A DNA stretch of 64,000 nt from Neopararhizobium haloflavum (GCF_002750855.1 NZ_NWUC01000001.1:744001-808000); one strand, 5' to 3'. Positions 27,612 through 35,102 are shown, counted from the first letter of the stretch. The notes: generated by a model not told the origin, from the sequence alone. Translations and numbers: made by a program.

Positions 27612-28367
27612 TCATGGCCGGTTTCCATCAACGCTTCGGGGTACGAACAGGGCCTCGGATGCCTGGCTGGCAGCGGGCTCGGAAGTGGCGGTTACGGCCG
27701 GTCGGCGGCCATTCGACGGCACGCCAGCAGCAGTTCGACGGTCGATGATTTGCGCGACAAAAAGTGGTGCGTCGCGCCAGTCGGGCGATGGCGGAGGCGG
27801 GGTCGCCACGGCATTGGCAGGCGCTTTTCCTTCCAACGCTGGCGCAACGAGAGCGACATAGGCACGCGTCTCGGAGGGGAGGGGTGTGCCCGCCGTGAGG
27901 TATTCGTCGTAGCGGCCGGGACCGGCATTGTAGGCGGCGAGCATCGCCGCGACATTGCCGTAGCGGTCGAACATCTCGCGCAGATAGGCCGCCCCCGCGA
28001 GGATGTTGTCGCGCGGGTCGTAAGGATCGCCGCCGAGCCGATGGCGGGCGCGCAACTGACCCCAAGTCGCTGGCATCACCTGCATCAACCCCATCGCACC
28101 GACCGGCGAGGTCGCACGGACATCGCCGGCACTCTCGGCGCGCAGGACGGCGGCAATCCAGTATTCCGGAAGGCCGAAACGGAGCGCGGCTTCGGCGATG
28201 TGGTCGGCGAACGGATGAAACGCCGTCGGGTGCTCGATCGCGAGCCCCTCCGGCATCGCCACGGCATGCGGTACGTTGGTGAAAGCAAGGCCGGAAAGGA
28301 GGAGGACTGCGATGCGGTGGTATCGGTCGCGCCGCCGGATCGCAATGCGCGTGCTGAGGCGTGGCAT
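27612..28367 (-). CDS. VirB1-like lytic transglycosylase
   Basis: 251 residues: an N-terminal signal or anchor, then an SLT domain with the catalytic Glu in 'WIAAVLRAESAGDVRATSPVGAMGLMQVMPATW' (read here as separate motifs: AVLRAESAG and GLMQVMP), 'NILAGAAYLREM' and 'LAAYNAGPGRYDEY'. It opens peptidoglycan for the conjugation machine. The tail is Pro-rich and ends freely. It follows DUF736 by three bases. Confidence 0.92.
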   Translation of the reverse strand: MPRLSTRIAIRRRDRYHRIAVLLLSGLAFTNVPHAVAMPEGLAIEHPTAFHPFADHIAEAALRFGLPEYWIAAVLRAESAGDVRATSPVGAMGLMQVMPATWGQLRARHRLGGDPYDPRDNILAGAAYLREMFDRYGNVAAMLAAYNAGPGRYDEYLTAGTPLPSETRAYVALVAPALEGKAPANAVATPPPPSPDWRDAPLFVAQIIDRRTAAGVPSNGRRPAVTATSEPAASQASEALFVPRSVDGNRP

Positions 28368-28370
28368 GGA

Positions 28371-28706
28371 TCAGTCCTCACCGTCGCGCTTCTTCGGGCG
28401 GGACCAGTGCAGCCCCCAGTCTCGACCCTCGTCGTCCGACTGGAATAGGCGTGCGCGGATCGGCTGCAGGAAAGTCGGATCGTCGAGCACGATAGACACG
28501 AAGGCGCCGGCGCGTTCGCCGGTGTGCTTCGAACCCGCACCGACCTCCGGCCCGTCCTCGTTGTCGAGATGGATGCGATAGTCCGGCGCCTTCTCGACAT
28601 CATTGGCGTCGGCGGATACGAGAGCCAGTTCGACGTCAAGAATGAGTGTGCGAACGTACCCGGCATAGCCTGACGGGGTTCGGGTGAAGTGACCGATCTG
28701 TGCCAT
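28371..28706 (-). CDS. DUF736 protein (copy 1)
   Basis: 111 residues, beginning 'MAQIGHFTRTPSGYAG' and ending 'DEGRDWGLHWSRPKK', the DUF736 pattern found in almost all ICEs of this class. A beta-rich single-domain protein with unknown function. The start was set at the ATG after CAGGAGATTTTTC on the coding strand. A second, divergent copy is at 33029-33355. Confidence 0.9.
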   Translation of the reverse strand: MAQIGHFTRTPSGYAGYVRTLILDVELALVSADANDVEKAPDYRIHLDNEDGPEVGAGSKHTGERAGAFVSIVLDDPTFLQPIRARLFQSDDEGRDWGLHWSRPKKRDGED

Positions 28707-28741
28707 GAAAAATCTCCTGTTGCTGGTGGTTGGAGGGAGGG

Positions 28742-29299
28742 TCATCTGAGCGCGGCGGGCTCGCTGGCGCCCCAGACGAAGCGGCCGTCGCCGGCCTCAT
28801 CGGTCCACAGTGGCGTCACGCGGGCGATGATTGTGTCGGCGGGAAGCGGGCCGAAATAGCGCCCGTCCAGGCTGTCCCGTGCGTTCCAGTTCATGAGGAA
28901 AATTTCGCCGTCGCGCAGGCCCCGGCATCCTTCCCAGACGGGCATCAGGCGACCGAGCCGGTCGCGCTTCAGCGCCTGTCCGTAGACGTGATCGTAGGCA
29001 ACGATGGTTGCGCCGTTTCGGCAGACCGTCGTACCCGCCAGCGCCAGAACACGCTTGATGAGTGGCACCCCGCGGGCCAGGTACCCCCGCTCGGCGAGGA
29101 ATTCCGACAGTTCGTCGGGTGGCATGACGGCGACGAGATCGGCGACCGCGATATGCGTTGGTGGAGAAATGCGATAGAGACCGATCGGCACGCTGGCGGA
29201 TGCATTCCAGATCAGCGCGGGCGGGGAGCTGGAGAGCACCGGGGCAGCGATCAGGACGACGCCGATCGTACCGATTGCTAGGATGAAGCGCCGCCTCAT
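28742..29299 (-). CDS. traF: TraF, S26-type signal peptidase of the conjugation system
   Basis: 185 residues with an N-terminal membrane helix, the Ser box 'ASASVPIGLYRI' and the Lys box 'PLIKRVLALAG', then 'GRLMPVWEGCRGL' and 'YFGPLPADTIIARVTPLW'. TraF peptidases process and cyclise the TrbC pilin. It overlaps the DUF2840 gene by four bases. Confidence 0.93.
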   Translation of the reverse strand: MRRRFILAIGTIGVVLIAAPVLSSSPPALIWNASASVPIGLYRISPPTHIAVADLVAVMPPDELSEFLAERGYLARGVPLIKRVLALAGTTVCRNGATIVAYDHVYGQALKRDRLGRLMPVWEGCRGLRDGEIFLMNWNARDSLDGRYFGPLPADTIIARVTPLWTDEAGDGRFVWGASEPAALR

Positions 29300-29775
29300 T
29301 GCTCAAGGCTCCGGCGCTTGAGCCATGCCTGATGACGATCGGCGGTATAGGCGCGCGGCTCCTGACCCGCGCTCATGCGATGCGCGACATGCCGCCAGTG
29401 ATCCACGGCCACGTCGCAGGCGTCGATGCCGGCGGCCTCGATCGCGTCGATGTGGCGGAGAACTGACTCGACTTTGGGCCAGCCTTCGATCCTGAGCAGA
29501 ATGTCGCCGCCCGGCCGCACGAAGGGCAGCGTCTGATAAGCGTCTCCCGGTTCGACGGCGCGCACGATGTCGATCCGCGAGATGATCGTGCCGTAGTCGT
29601 TGGCGGCCCACCGGACGAAGGCAAAAAGGCTGTCCGGGCGAAACGAAACCACCCGGCGGCGGCGATCGAGGATCTGTTCATGCGCGATGCGACCGAACCT
29701 GATCCAGGACTCGATCTTCTTCTCGATCCAGATCAGTTCGACGCGGGTCAGACGATCTTCGCACATGCCATTCAT
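29296..29775 (-). CDS. DUF2840 protein
   Basis: 159 residues of the DUF2840 type ('LTRVELIWIEKKIE.WIRFG', 'RVVSFRPDSLFAFVRWAAND', 'PFVRPGGDILLRI'), a protein always found between traF and repA in this ICE family. Function unknown. The start at 29775 has AAGGGG upstream on the coding strand and overlaps the repA stop (ATGA). Confidence 0.88.
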   Translation of the reverse strand: MNGMCEDRLTRVELIWIEKKIESWIRFGRIAHEQILDRRRRVVSFRPDSLFAFVRWAANDYGTIISRIDIVRAVEPGDAYQTLPFVRPGGDILLRIEGWPKVESVLRHIDAIEAAGIDACDVAVDHWRHVAHRMSAGQEPRAYTADRHQAWLKRRSLEQ

Positions 29776-30845
29776 CGCGCACACCCCTTCCTGCTCTTGC
29801 CGGAAAGGCGGCGCTGCGGGGTCGGGCTGACGGGGTTTTCCCCGTCGCACGCGCGCTCTTCAAAGTTAGATTCGAGGTTAGAGTCTAAGTTAAGGGGGCG
29901 AATCTTCGCATGGCTGGAGCGACTTAGGTGCGATTTCGGTTCCTGATAGCACGAGCGTCCGGTTCCCGATGGCACGACAGGCCGGGTTCCCGATAGCACG
30001 AGGCCGTTCACAGCCTGTCCACAGGCCGCCGGCTCGAAGGCAAGCAGCACCCGGCCACCGATCTCCACCTCGACGAAAAGAGTGTAGCCTGGCAGCGGCT
30101 GACGCCGGATGATGTCGCGCAGTTCGAAGGCAAAGCGCTTGAATGGCGACAGGCTTCCCGATTTTTGGTGAAGGTGCCGGAAGTCGAAGCGCCATCCCTG
30201 GGGCTGCCGGCCGCCATGCTTGCGCACTATGCGGTATAGCCAGCGCTCCAGACCGCCAGTCAGATCGAAATAGGCGTGATCGATTGTCAGGATGAGCGCG
30301 TCATCCATGACGGCGCGATAGAACCAGTCCGGCACGATCATTTCGATGCCGTCCGGCCTGCCGTTTCCGTCAGTGCGCTCCTGCCATTCATTGATCCAGG
30401 AAAAGCGATGGCGCCGGCCTTCGGCAGGCTGGCGGATCGTCGTGGAAATTGTGGTCGACTGCAGCCGATCAAGCGCGGCTTTCAGACGCTGATAGTCCCG
30501 CGCGGAGGTGCCGCGGCCGACATATCTGAGAATCTCGTAAGGGGTGGCGGCCATCAGCCGCGAGGTGCGCAGGCCAGCGTCGCGCGCTTCGACGATCTGG
30601 CTGGCCGCCCAGATAAGGATGTCCGCGTCCCAGATCGTCGCCATGCCATGGTCCGGTACCGCTTCGACGCGGATGGCCACCTTGCCTGCGTTGAAGTCGA
30701 TCGGCGCGACGCGGTGGGTCTTGGAAAGGGAGAAGAACGGGTAAGCCATGAGATCCTGCACGTCTCGTGGCGCGAAATCGCTGGGGAGCGTTCGAAACAG
30801 GTCGAGTTGTTCACGCTCCGACAGGGATCGTTGTCGCGCCGTCAT
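29772..30845 (-). CDS. repA: replication initiator protein RepA
   Basis: 357 residues ('MAYPFFSLSKTHRVAPIDF', 'IWDADILIWAASQIVEARD', 'TPYEILRYVGRGTSARDYQR', 'QRLKAALDRLQSTTISTTIR'), the RepA type of alphaproteobacterial plasmids and ICEs. Two winged-helix-like halves are typical of such initiators. The start was set at 30845 (MTARQRSLSEREQLDLFR). Near its 3' end the gene contains three direct repeats that probably serve as replication iterons, so the C-terminal tail is low-complexity. It may allow the excised ICE to replicate. Confidence 0.9.
   Translation of the reverse strand: MTARQRSLSEREQLDLFRTLPSDFAPRDVQDLMAYPFFSLSKTHRVAPIDFNAGKVAIRVEAVPDHGMATIWDADILIWAASQIVEARDAGLRTSRLMAATPYEILRYVGRGTSARDYQRLKAALDRLQSTTISTTIRQPAEGRRHRFSWINEWQERTDGNGRPDGIEMIVPDWFYRAVMDDALILTIDHAYFDLTGGLERWLYRIVRKHGGRQPQGWRFDFRHLHQKSGSLSPFKRFAFELRDIIRRQPLPGYTLFVEVEIGGRVLLAFEPAACGQAVNGLVLSGTRPVVPSGTGRSCYQEPKSHLSRSSHAKIRPLNLDSNLESNFEERACDGENPVSPTPQRRLSGKSRKGCAR
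29938..30001 (-). repeat. three 17-base iterons inside repA (GGTTCCYGATRGCACGA)
   Basis: Copies at 29938-29954, 29961-29977 and 29985-30001, with repeat periods of 23 and 24 bases, about two helical turns. Two positions vary. Direct repeats of this size and phasing next to or inside an initiator gene are the classic signature of an iteron origin. An AT-richer stretch lies just beside them at about 29860-29895, a possible melting region. Confidence 0.7.
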
Positions 30846-30865
30846 TGACGGGAAACCGACCGCGG

Positions 30866-31147
30866 TCAGCGCGCGTACCGGCCGGGCTGCGTCGGGATAG
30901 GGGATGCCTGTCGCTTCGCCGGCAGGACGGAACCACGCGGGTCGGATGTCGAGGTGACGGCGCCGCGCGCTACCCATGCCTCAAGATCGTTGATCGAGTA
31001 GACAACGCGTCCGCCCAGTTTGCGGTAAGCGGGTCCGGTTCCGTAGGTCCGGTGTTTCTCCAACGTGCGAGCGGAGAGGCTGAGGAAATGTGCGGCTTCC
31101 TTGGTGCGCAGGTAGCGCGGTGGTAGAGCAGTAGAACCAGATTGCAT
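30866..31147 (-). CDS. helix-turn-helix protein, excisionase/RdfS-like
   Basis: 93 residues with a MerR/AlpA-type winged helix ('RYLRTKEAAHFLSLSARTLEKHRTYGTGPAYRKLGGRVVY' in parts, then 'SINDLEAWVARG'), followed by a basic tail. Small proteins of this fold are recombination directionality factors; in ICEMlSym(R7A) the RdfS protein has this role and is activated by FseA. Here it lies directly downstream of the FseA-like frameshifted gene, which supports that reading. It could instead regulate repA. The start at 31147 is one of two near ATGs. Confidence 0.75.
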   Translation of the reverse strand: MQSGSTALPPRYLRTKEAAHFLSLSARTLEKHRTYGTGPAYRKLGGRVVYSINDLEAWVARGAVTSTSDPRGSVLPAKRQASPIPTQPGRYAR

Positions 31148-31286
31148 CGGGCAGGCCTCCATGTGGGTCGCGGCGTCCGCTGGCGTCGAGCGGCGGATTG
31201 CGACCACGATGGAGGAGCAGGCAAGGCGAGGGGGATGGGAAATCCAAGGGGGCGAAAATCCCCACCCCTGATGCGGCCCACGCTTG

Positions 31287-31856
31287 TCAAGAACGCCTTC
31301 GATGACGAAGCAGCTTGAGATATCCGCCGCCGATCATAGCGGTGGCGCCTTCGACGAGGCCGATAACGGCGTCGCGCAGGGACGATGTTTTCCATGGCTC
31401 AGCAACGATCCGCTGATCGCCATAAAGCGCGATGGCGATTTCGCGATAGCTGGCATTGTCGGTCCGGCCATCGATTGCTTGCATCATGAAGCGCAGGCGT
31501 CGGCGTTGCTGCGGCGTGACGCGCGTATCGGCGGGTACGGGACGACCGCGCCAGGACCGCCAGAAGCGCGTCAGGGCTTCGATGCGCGTCAATGTTTCGG
31601 TGTCCAACGGGATCACCGCGGAAAGCGGCGCGCCATGTGGCGCGGGATCGAGAAACAGGAGTTGAGATCGAACAGCGGCGCAATGAAGCGCATGCACGCC
31701 TTCGGCGGTCTCGCGTCGGCGGTCTGTTTCATCATGAAGCGGCGTCGGCGATGATGCGAGAAACGATGGAGTCGACGCCACGAGAATGATGGCAGGGTTC
31801 ACCTTCGGCGACCAGAGTACGGTTTGGGCCTCCATCGACAGGGACGGTTGCGCAGC
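31287..31856 (-). CDS. DUF2285 half of a frameshifted FseA-like excision activator
   Basis: An open frame of 189 residues with no good start of its own. It carries the DUF2285 features 'LDTETLTRIEALTRFWRSWRG', 'VTPQQRRRLRFMMQAIDG', 'YREIAIALYG', 'AEPWKTSSLRDAVIGLV' and 'GGYLKLLRHRR'. Joined by skipping one base at 31857 to the upstream DUF6499 frame it gives a normal 255-residue protein. An internal ATG at 31835 could also start a shorter protein. See the finding on +1 frameshifting. Confidence 0.8.
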   Translation of the reverse strand, partial: AAQPSLSMEAQTVLWSPKVNPAIILVASTPSFLASSPTPLHDETDRRRETAEGVHALHCAAVRSQLLFLDPAPHGAPLSAVIPLDTETLTRIEALTRFWRSWRGRPVPADTRVTPQQRRRLRFMMQAIDGRTDNASYREIAIALYGDQRIVAEPWKTSSLRDAVIGLVEGATAMIGGGYLKLLRHRRRS

Positions 31857-32055
31857 GAAATCGCAACCCCCAACGCCGCTCCGCCTCAGGCGGCAGCGGC
31901 AGATTCCTGGTCCCAGCGTTCGCGAGCTGTCGATAAAAGGCTTGATAGGGCTTGTCACGGCGCAGGCATTCCCATGCAAGCCCCTCTGCCGGCAAACTGT
32001 CGAAGAAGGCGTAGCGGCGATGATCGCGCCAGTGCGATATATCGGGCTTCATCAA
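31732..32055 (-). CDS. DUF6499 'transcriptional regulator domain' half of the frameshifted FseA-like gene
   Basis: 107 codons. The first 66 ('DISHWRDHRRYAFFDSLP', 'GLAWECLRRDKPYQ', 'ERRWGLRF') match the DUF6499 pattern. After 'RWGLRF' the frame continues for about 40 codons that do not look like any family, while the +1 frame continues as DUF2285. GGAGGCTGGTTTG precedes the start on the coding strand. In ICEMlSym(R7A), two such open frames are fused by programmed +1 frameshifting into the excision activator FseA (established knowledge). Confidence 0.8.
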   Translation of the reverse strand: MMKPDISHWRDHRRYAFFDSLPAEGLAWECLRRDKPYQAFYRQLANAGTRNLPLPPEAERRWGLRFRCATVPVDGGPNRTLVAEGEPCHHSRGVDSIVSRIIADAAS

Positions 32056-32187
32056 ACCAGCCTCCTTGCCAGAACACGCAGGACGAGTGGCGAAGGATTC
32101 CCGGTTGTGCGGGTGCGCGGAAGTCAGTTGGACGGCATCATGCGGTGCCGAGGCGGCATCACAAACCCAATGATCAAGAGTTTCTCG

Positions 32188-32448
32188 TCAATGCTGTGCG
32201 TCCTTGATCAGATGACGATAGCCGCTTTCGATCATCCAGCGGGCGCGAGCGAGGTGGCTGTCATGTACCTGCCGGGCGCGGTCGGGTTCTCGGTTCGGAT
32301 CGATGCCAAATATGATCCACACCGCTTCCGTCCAGTCCGCGTCATCCTCATGGGCGTCGTGGACACGGATGTAGAGCTTTATGTGGGTTCGATCATAGTC
32401 GGTGAGTTCGGAACCCGAGGGTGCGATGTCGTCAAAGAGTTCAATCAT
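32188..32448 (-). CDS. small DUF2285 protein, QseM-like antiactivator
   Basis: 86 residues made of little more than the DUF2285 C-terminal module ('LYIRVHDAHEDDADWTEAVW', 'IFGIDPNREPDRARQVHDSH', 'LARARWMIESGYRHLIK'). In ICEMlSym(R7A) the small DUF2285 protein QseM blocks both TraR and FseA and is transcribed divergently from qseC. Here too a small Xre gene diverges from it, and an FseA-like gene lies just downstream. No Shine-Dalgarno sequence is seen; the start is coupled to a short upstream frame. Confidence 0.78.
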   Translation of the reverse strand: MIELFDDIAPSGSELTDYDRTHIKLYIRVHDAHEDDADWTEAVWIIFGIDPNREPDRARQVHDSHLARARWMIESGYRHLIKDAQH

Positions 32449-32537
32449 TTTGCGCCCGGTCTCTGCAAGCCGGTAAAGGACCGCAGACGTTCTTTGGCGA
32501 TCTCACGAAAGACGTCTGCCAATTGCTCCAATCGCAT
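32445..32537 (-). CDS. possible 30-residue leader peptide before the QseM-like gene
   Basis: An ATG at 32537 opens a 30-codon frame (MRLEQLADVFREIAKERLRS...) whose TGA overlaps the ATG of the QseM-like gene. The peptide would be a charged amphipathic helix. It might be a coupled leader that gives translation to a gene without its own ribosome site, or a chance frame. Confidence 0.3.
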   Translation of the reverse strand: MRLEQLADVFREIAKERLRSFTGLQRPGAK

Positions 32538-32575
32538 CAGCGGGATAACCGAAGACGCTCGTTCTTCATCGGCTC

Positions 32576-32614
32576 ATTTACATACTATAGTTGATAAACT
32601 CAAAGTGTGTAAAT
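32576..32614. promoter_or_regulatory. candidate divergent operator between QseM-like and QseC-like genes
   Basis: An AT-rich island in otherwise GC-rich DNA. It has an outer inverted repeat ATTTACA (32576-32582) / TGTAAAT (32608-32614), a perfect palindrome ACTATAGT (32584-32591) and a related ACT-N3-AGT (32598-32606). The ACT..AGT arms recall controller-protein boxes. The Xre start lies 17 bases downstream, so its transcript would have a very short leader or none. Confidence 0.5.
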
Positions 32615-32630
32615 CGCGATCCTTCAGCGC

Positions 32631-32849
32631 ATGGACATGCGCACACTGGTCGGACGGAACTTTGCCCGCCTACGTCGGGAGAGGGGCCTGACCCAGGAAG
32701 AGGTCGAAGCGCGCTCCGGATTCAGCCAACAGTACATCAGCAGCCTTGAACGCGGCCGGCGTAACCCGACCGTGATCACGCTCTATGAACTGGCCCAGGT
32801 GCTCGGCGTGAGTCACGTGGAATTGGTGACGCCCGAAAAAGAGGGCTGA
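32631..32849 (+). CDS. Xre/Cro-type repressor, QseC-like
   Basis: 72 residues that are almost entirely one helix-turn-helix domain ('LVGRNFARLRRERGLTQEEV', 'SGFSQQYISSLERGRRNPTV', 'LYELAQVLGVSHVELV'). Controller-type proteins of this size regulate divergent genes. The divergent QseM-like gene makes QseC the best comparison. It lacks a Shine-Dalgarno sequence, which agrees with leaderless translation reported for that switch. Confidence 0.8.
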   Translation: MDMRTLVGRNFARLRRERGLTQEEVEARSGFSQQYISSLERGRRNPTVITLYELAQVLGVSHVELVTPEKEG

Positions 32850-32994
32850 TAGATCGCCTGCGATGCTTCGGTGATTTGCAAGGCGGAGAACTGCCGAAAC
32901 AGAAGGAGATGGCGGCAATATTAGATGTGCGACTTGGTCTGGGCATAGTGGCGGTTGGTCGACAATCCTTGAATTGCCATCCTGAGACGGGATG

Positions 32995-33020
32995 AAGGCC
33001 CCGGCTTCCGCCGAGGCCTT
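32995..33020 (-). terminator. hairpin after DUF736 copy 2
   Basis: AAGGCC...GGCCTT arms with an inner CGGC/GCCG pair and a TTCC loop, nine bases beyond the stop of the minus-strand DUF736 gene. The T tract is poor, so strength is uncertain. Confidence 0.45.
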
Positions 33021-33028
33021 TCCCGGAC

Positions 33029-33355
33029 CTAGTCCGCGTTGCGACGGTTGGGACGCGACCAGATCAGGCTGAAGGTGTCGCTGTCTTCATCGTCGAAGAG
33101 GTTGGCGTAGATCGGGGCGGTGAAGCTCGGATCGTCGAGTTTGAGGCCCAGATAGTCGCGGCCCTCGTTGGAGCGCTTTGACCAGGCGGCGCCGATTTCG
33201 GCGCGGCCGACCAGGACGCGGTGGCTGGGGGCGTTCTCGCCGCTGGCGCGCTGGTCGGGGATGATGCGCACGCCCTTGGACTGGAGGTTGAGGGTGACGA
33301 TTTCGCCGGTGAATTCGTTCGAGCCGGTCTTCTTGAAGGTGCCGATGGTCGCCAT
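33029..33355 (-). CDS. DUF736 protein (copy 2)
   Basis: 108 residues: 'MATIGTFKKTGSNEFTGEIV', 'SKRSNEGRDYLGLKLDDPSF', 'DTFSLIWSRPNR', a clear DUF736. It is stand-alone, with its own upstream leader that is shared with the DUF2493 gene (see the repeated leader). Function unknown. Confidence 0.9.
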   Translation of the reverse strand: MATIGTFKKTGSNEFTGEIVTLNLQSKGVRIIPDQRASGENAPSHRVLVGRAEIGAAWSKRSNEGRDYLGLKLDDPSFTAPIYANLFDDEDSDTFSLIWSRPNRRNAD

Positions 33356-33360
33356 GATAA

Positions 33361-33896
33361 GTCTCCGTTTTCCGTTTCGAGCCCGCACCATTGCGGCCTC
33401 GATGGCGATCGACCGGTCGAAGGCAAGCGCCGACACATCGCTTGCGACCGCAGCGCAGCGGAGGATGGCGCCGGCGCGACTTTGTTGTTGCGCGAGGAAT
33501 GACGGCGCAGCCGGCAGGGGAAGAAAGTCGAGACCAGCCGTTGTGGCATAGGGGCTCGAGGCGTAGCCGTCCTTCGGCCAGATCAGGCCATTGAAGAGCC
33601 GTTTTGGAGCGGGACAGAACGGATGGATGGCGGAGATGGTTTGCGGCTCTCGCTTCCGGCATAGAGGACTGACCCGGGATCACTGGCGCACACGCCTTAT
33701 TCCCAGGTCGCGATGAGGCTTTCCAGCTCCGCCCGCCAGCTGCTGGGACCCTCCGATGCCGGAAACCTTTCGGCCGCTGCGGGCGCTGCCGATCCGCACC
33801 GGCGCTCCAACTCGCCGCGACATGAGGCGAAAGACATCCTCCGCCTCTCCACTCCCTAACGGACCTGCCTCACGACATCGACAGCGGTGCCAATCG
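33361..33896 (-). other. 536-base gene-free region; its first 160 bases are a leader repeated at 36365
   Basis: Directly upstream of DUF736 copy 2 lies a GC-rich block that resembles the block upstream of the DUF2493 gene: shared GCGGCCT..ATGGCGA, then CCGCAGCGC(C)AGCGGAGGATGGCG, then TTTGTT..CGCGA.GGAA. Beyond about 33520 no gene or repeat was recognised, only frames without family-like content. Confidence 0.5.
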
Positions 33897-34295
33897 CTAT
33901 CTCGTCCGCTGAACGAACGTTGCGACGTCAGGCGTCGGATAGCTGCCTGCCGAAGAGCTGGATGCCGCCATTCCGGTGATGCGAACGAAGGTGGCTACAC
34001 CGACTGCAAGCGCCCCGACGATCGAGAAGGCGAATTGCCAGCCCTCGGACGGCATGGTGTGCTTCACGATACCATGGGTTGCATGAAAGCCGGCGACCAC
34101 GGCCGGTGCGACGAACGCAGCGGCGATGAGCAGGCGCGCCCAGGTCGGGCGGACCGTGGCAAGCAGGAATTGACCGAAGCCGAAGGTCAATCCGGCTGCC
34201 ACGAAGCCAAAGAGGATGGCGCCGGGCCATCCCGCACCTGTATCGTATGCCCATGTTCCAGCAGTCATGCCTGCGAAAAACGGGAGAGCGTACAC
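33897..34295 (-). CDS. polytopic membrane protein of the ICE, start uncertain
   Basis: From a GTG at 34295 the frame gives 132 residues with about three hydrophobic segments ('GAILFGFVAAGLTFGFGQF', 'LLIAAAFVAPAVVAGFHATHG', 'FAFSIVGALAVGVATFV'). The same frame is open upstream to 34502 and encodes protein-like sequence (APWWWWRRTRLTLYGDTTTI, then another membrane helix) but without ATG, GTG or TTG; the nearest non-standard start is CTG at 34391. Either an unusual start is used or the gene has lost its beginning. I recall similar proteins in related ICEs, of unknown function. Confidence 0.6.
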   Translation of the reverse strand: MYALPFFAGMTAGTWAYDTGAGWPGAILFGFVAAGLTFGFGQFLLATVRPTWARLLIAAAFVAPAVVAGFHATHGIVKHTMPSEGWQFAFSIVGALAVGVATFVRITGMAASSSSAGSYPTPDVATFVQRTR

Positions 34296-34502
34296 GGCAA
34301 GCGTGAAGAGCAGGCAGCAGAGGAATCCGATGGCGGCGAAGCTGAGAAGAATTCCGATGAAGATCGTGGTGGTGTCTCCGTATAGTGTCAGACGGGTGCG
34401 CCTCCACCACCACCATGGCGCGACTACAAGGTTAGCAGAAAGCCCGCCGTCTTGGGAGCGGAAACGCCCCGCGCCCGCCGCTTTGCGCGATTTTGTTAGG
34501 CT

Positions 34503-34670
34503 CTATGATGCAAAGGGGTCGATTTCGCTGACGATGTCGGCTTCGTCGCCGTCATATTCAGCCGCTGGTGTGACTGAGAGCGTGTCGTCGCCGGCGCGGA
34601 AGATGACGATGGCGGTCATCAGGGTGGTGGCGAGGCTGAAGGCAAAGGCGTGTGCGGTTTTGAAGGACAT
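34503..34670 (-). CDS. 55-residue hypothetical protein of the ICE
   Basis: Begins MSFKTAHAFAFSLATTLMTA (one hydrophobic segment) and ends in an acidic tail ('EYDGDEADIVSEIDPFAS'). It lies just upstream of, and in the same frame as, the membrane protein gene, so readthrough or reinitiation could link them. GGAGCCGGGTCG on the coding strand may serve as its ribosome site. Function unknown. Confidence 0.55.
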   Translation of the reverse strand: MSFKTAHAFAFSLATTLMTAIVIFRAGDDTLSVTPAAEYDGDEADIVSEIDPFAS

Positions 34671-34879
34671 CGACCCGGCTCCTGCTTGAGCGGAGGTCCA
34701 TCCCCCGCTGACAGGCGCCCGAAGGGTCCGGCCGTTGGCTGCAATCACCGCGTGAGGCGAAGCCGCAGCGGCGGCATGCGCATGCGTAGTCCGACCCTTT
34801 ACGGGTTGATGGCGTCAGGCCATCGGCCGGACCAAGGATCAGCGTCTCGAGCGGAGGTGGTCGTCCGGTCAGGAGACTG

Positions 34880-35102
34880 TGATGTCAGTTCACCGCAAAT
34901 GCTGTTTGCCGCGTATTGGCCCACGCTGTTGGCCGTTGCGGGATCGTCAGCGTTCCGTTCCCACGGATCGACGACCTCGACGCTGGCGATTGTGAACTCG
35001 ACGGATTGCGCGTTTCATCGGCCCGTTCGAGCCGGGTCCCACGGCAACATCTGGCGCTGGCTCCATCGCCTGGGGCACGACGTCGGTGTCGAGAAGTGTC
35101 AT
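34880..35102 (-). pseudogene. remnant of a VapC/FitB-type PIN toxin
   Basis: The first codons read MTLLDTDVVPQAMEPAPDVAV, the PIN-toxin start with its first catalytic Asp. After about 20 codons the frame loses likeness. Another frame nearer the end reads 'VEFTIASVEVVDPWE', like the usual C-terminus. Only about 200 bases remain of some 420, so the middle is deleted and frames are broken. The ATG overlaps the antitoxin stop (ATGA), the normal operon layout. Boundaries are approximate. Confidence 0.55.

Noticed and set aside
29938-30001. Short regularly spaced repeats as a CRISPR array
   Set aside because: Only three 17-base copies with 6-7-base spacers inside repA; iterons explain them.
33756-34385. 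209-codon plus-strand frame
   Set aside because: Opposite strand carries hydrophobic, membrane-protein-like sequence; this frame is charged low-complexity sequence without start-site support.
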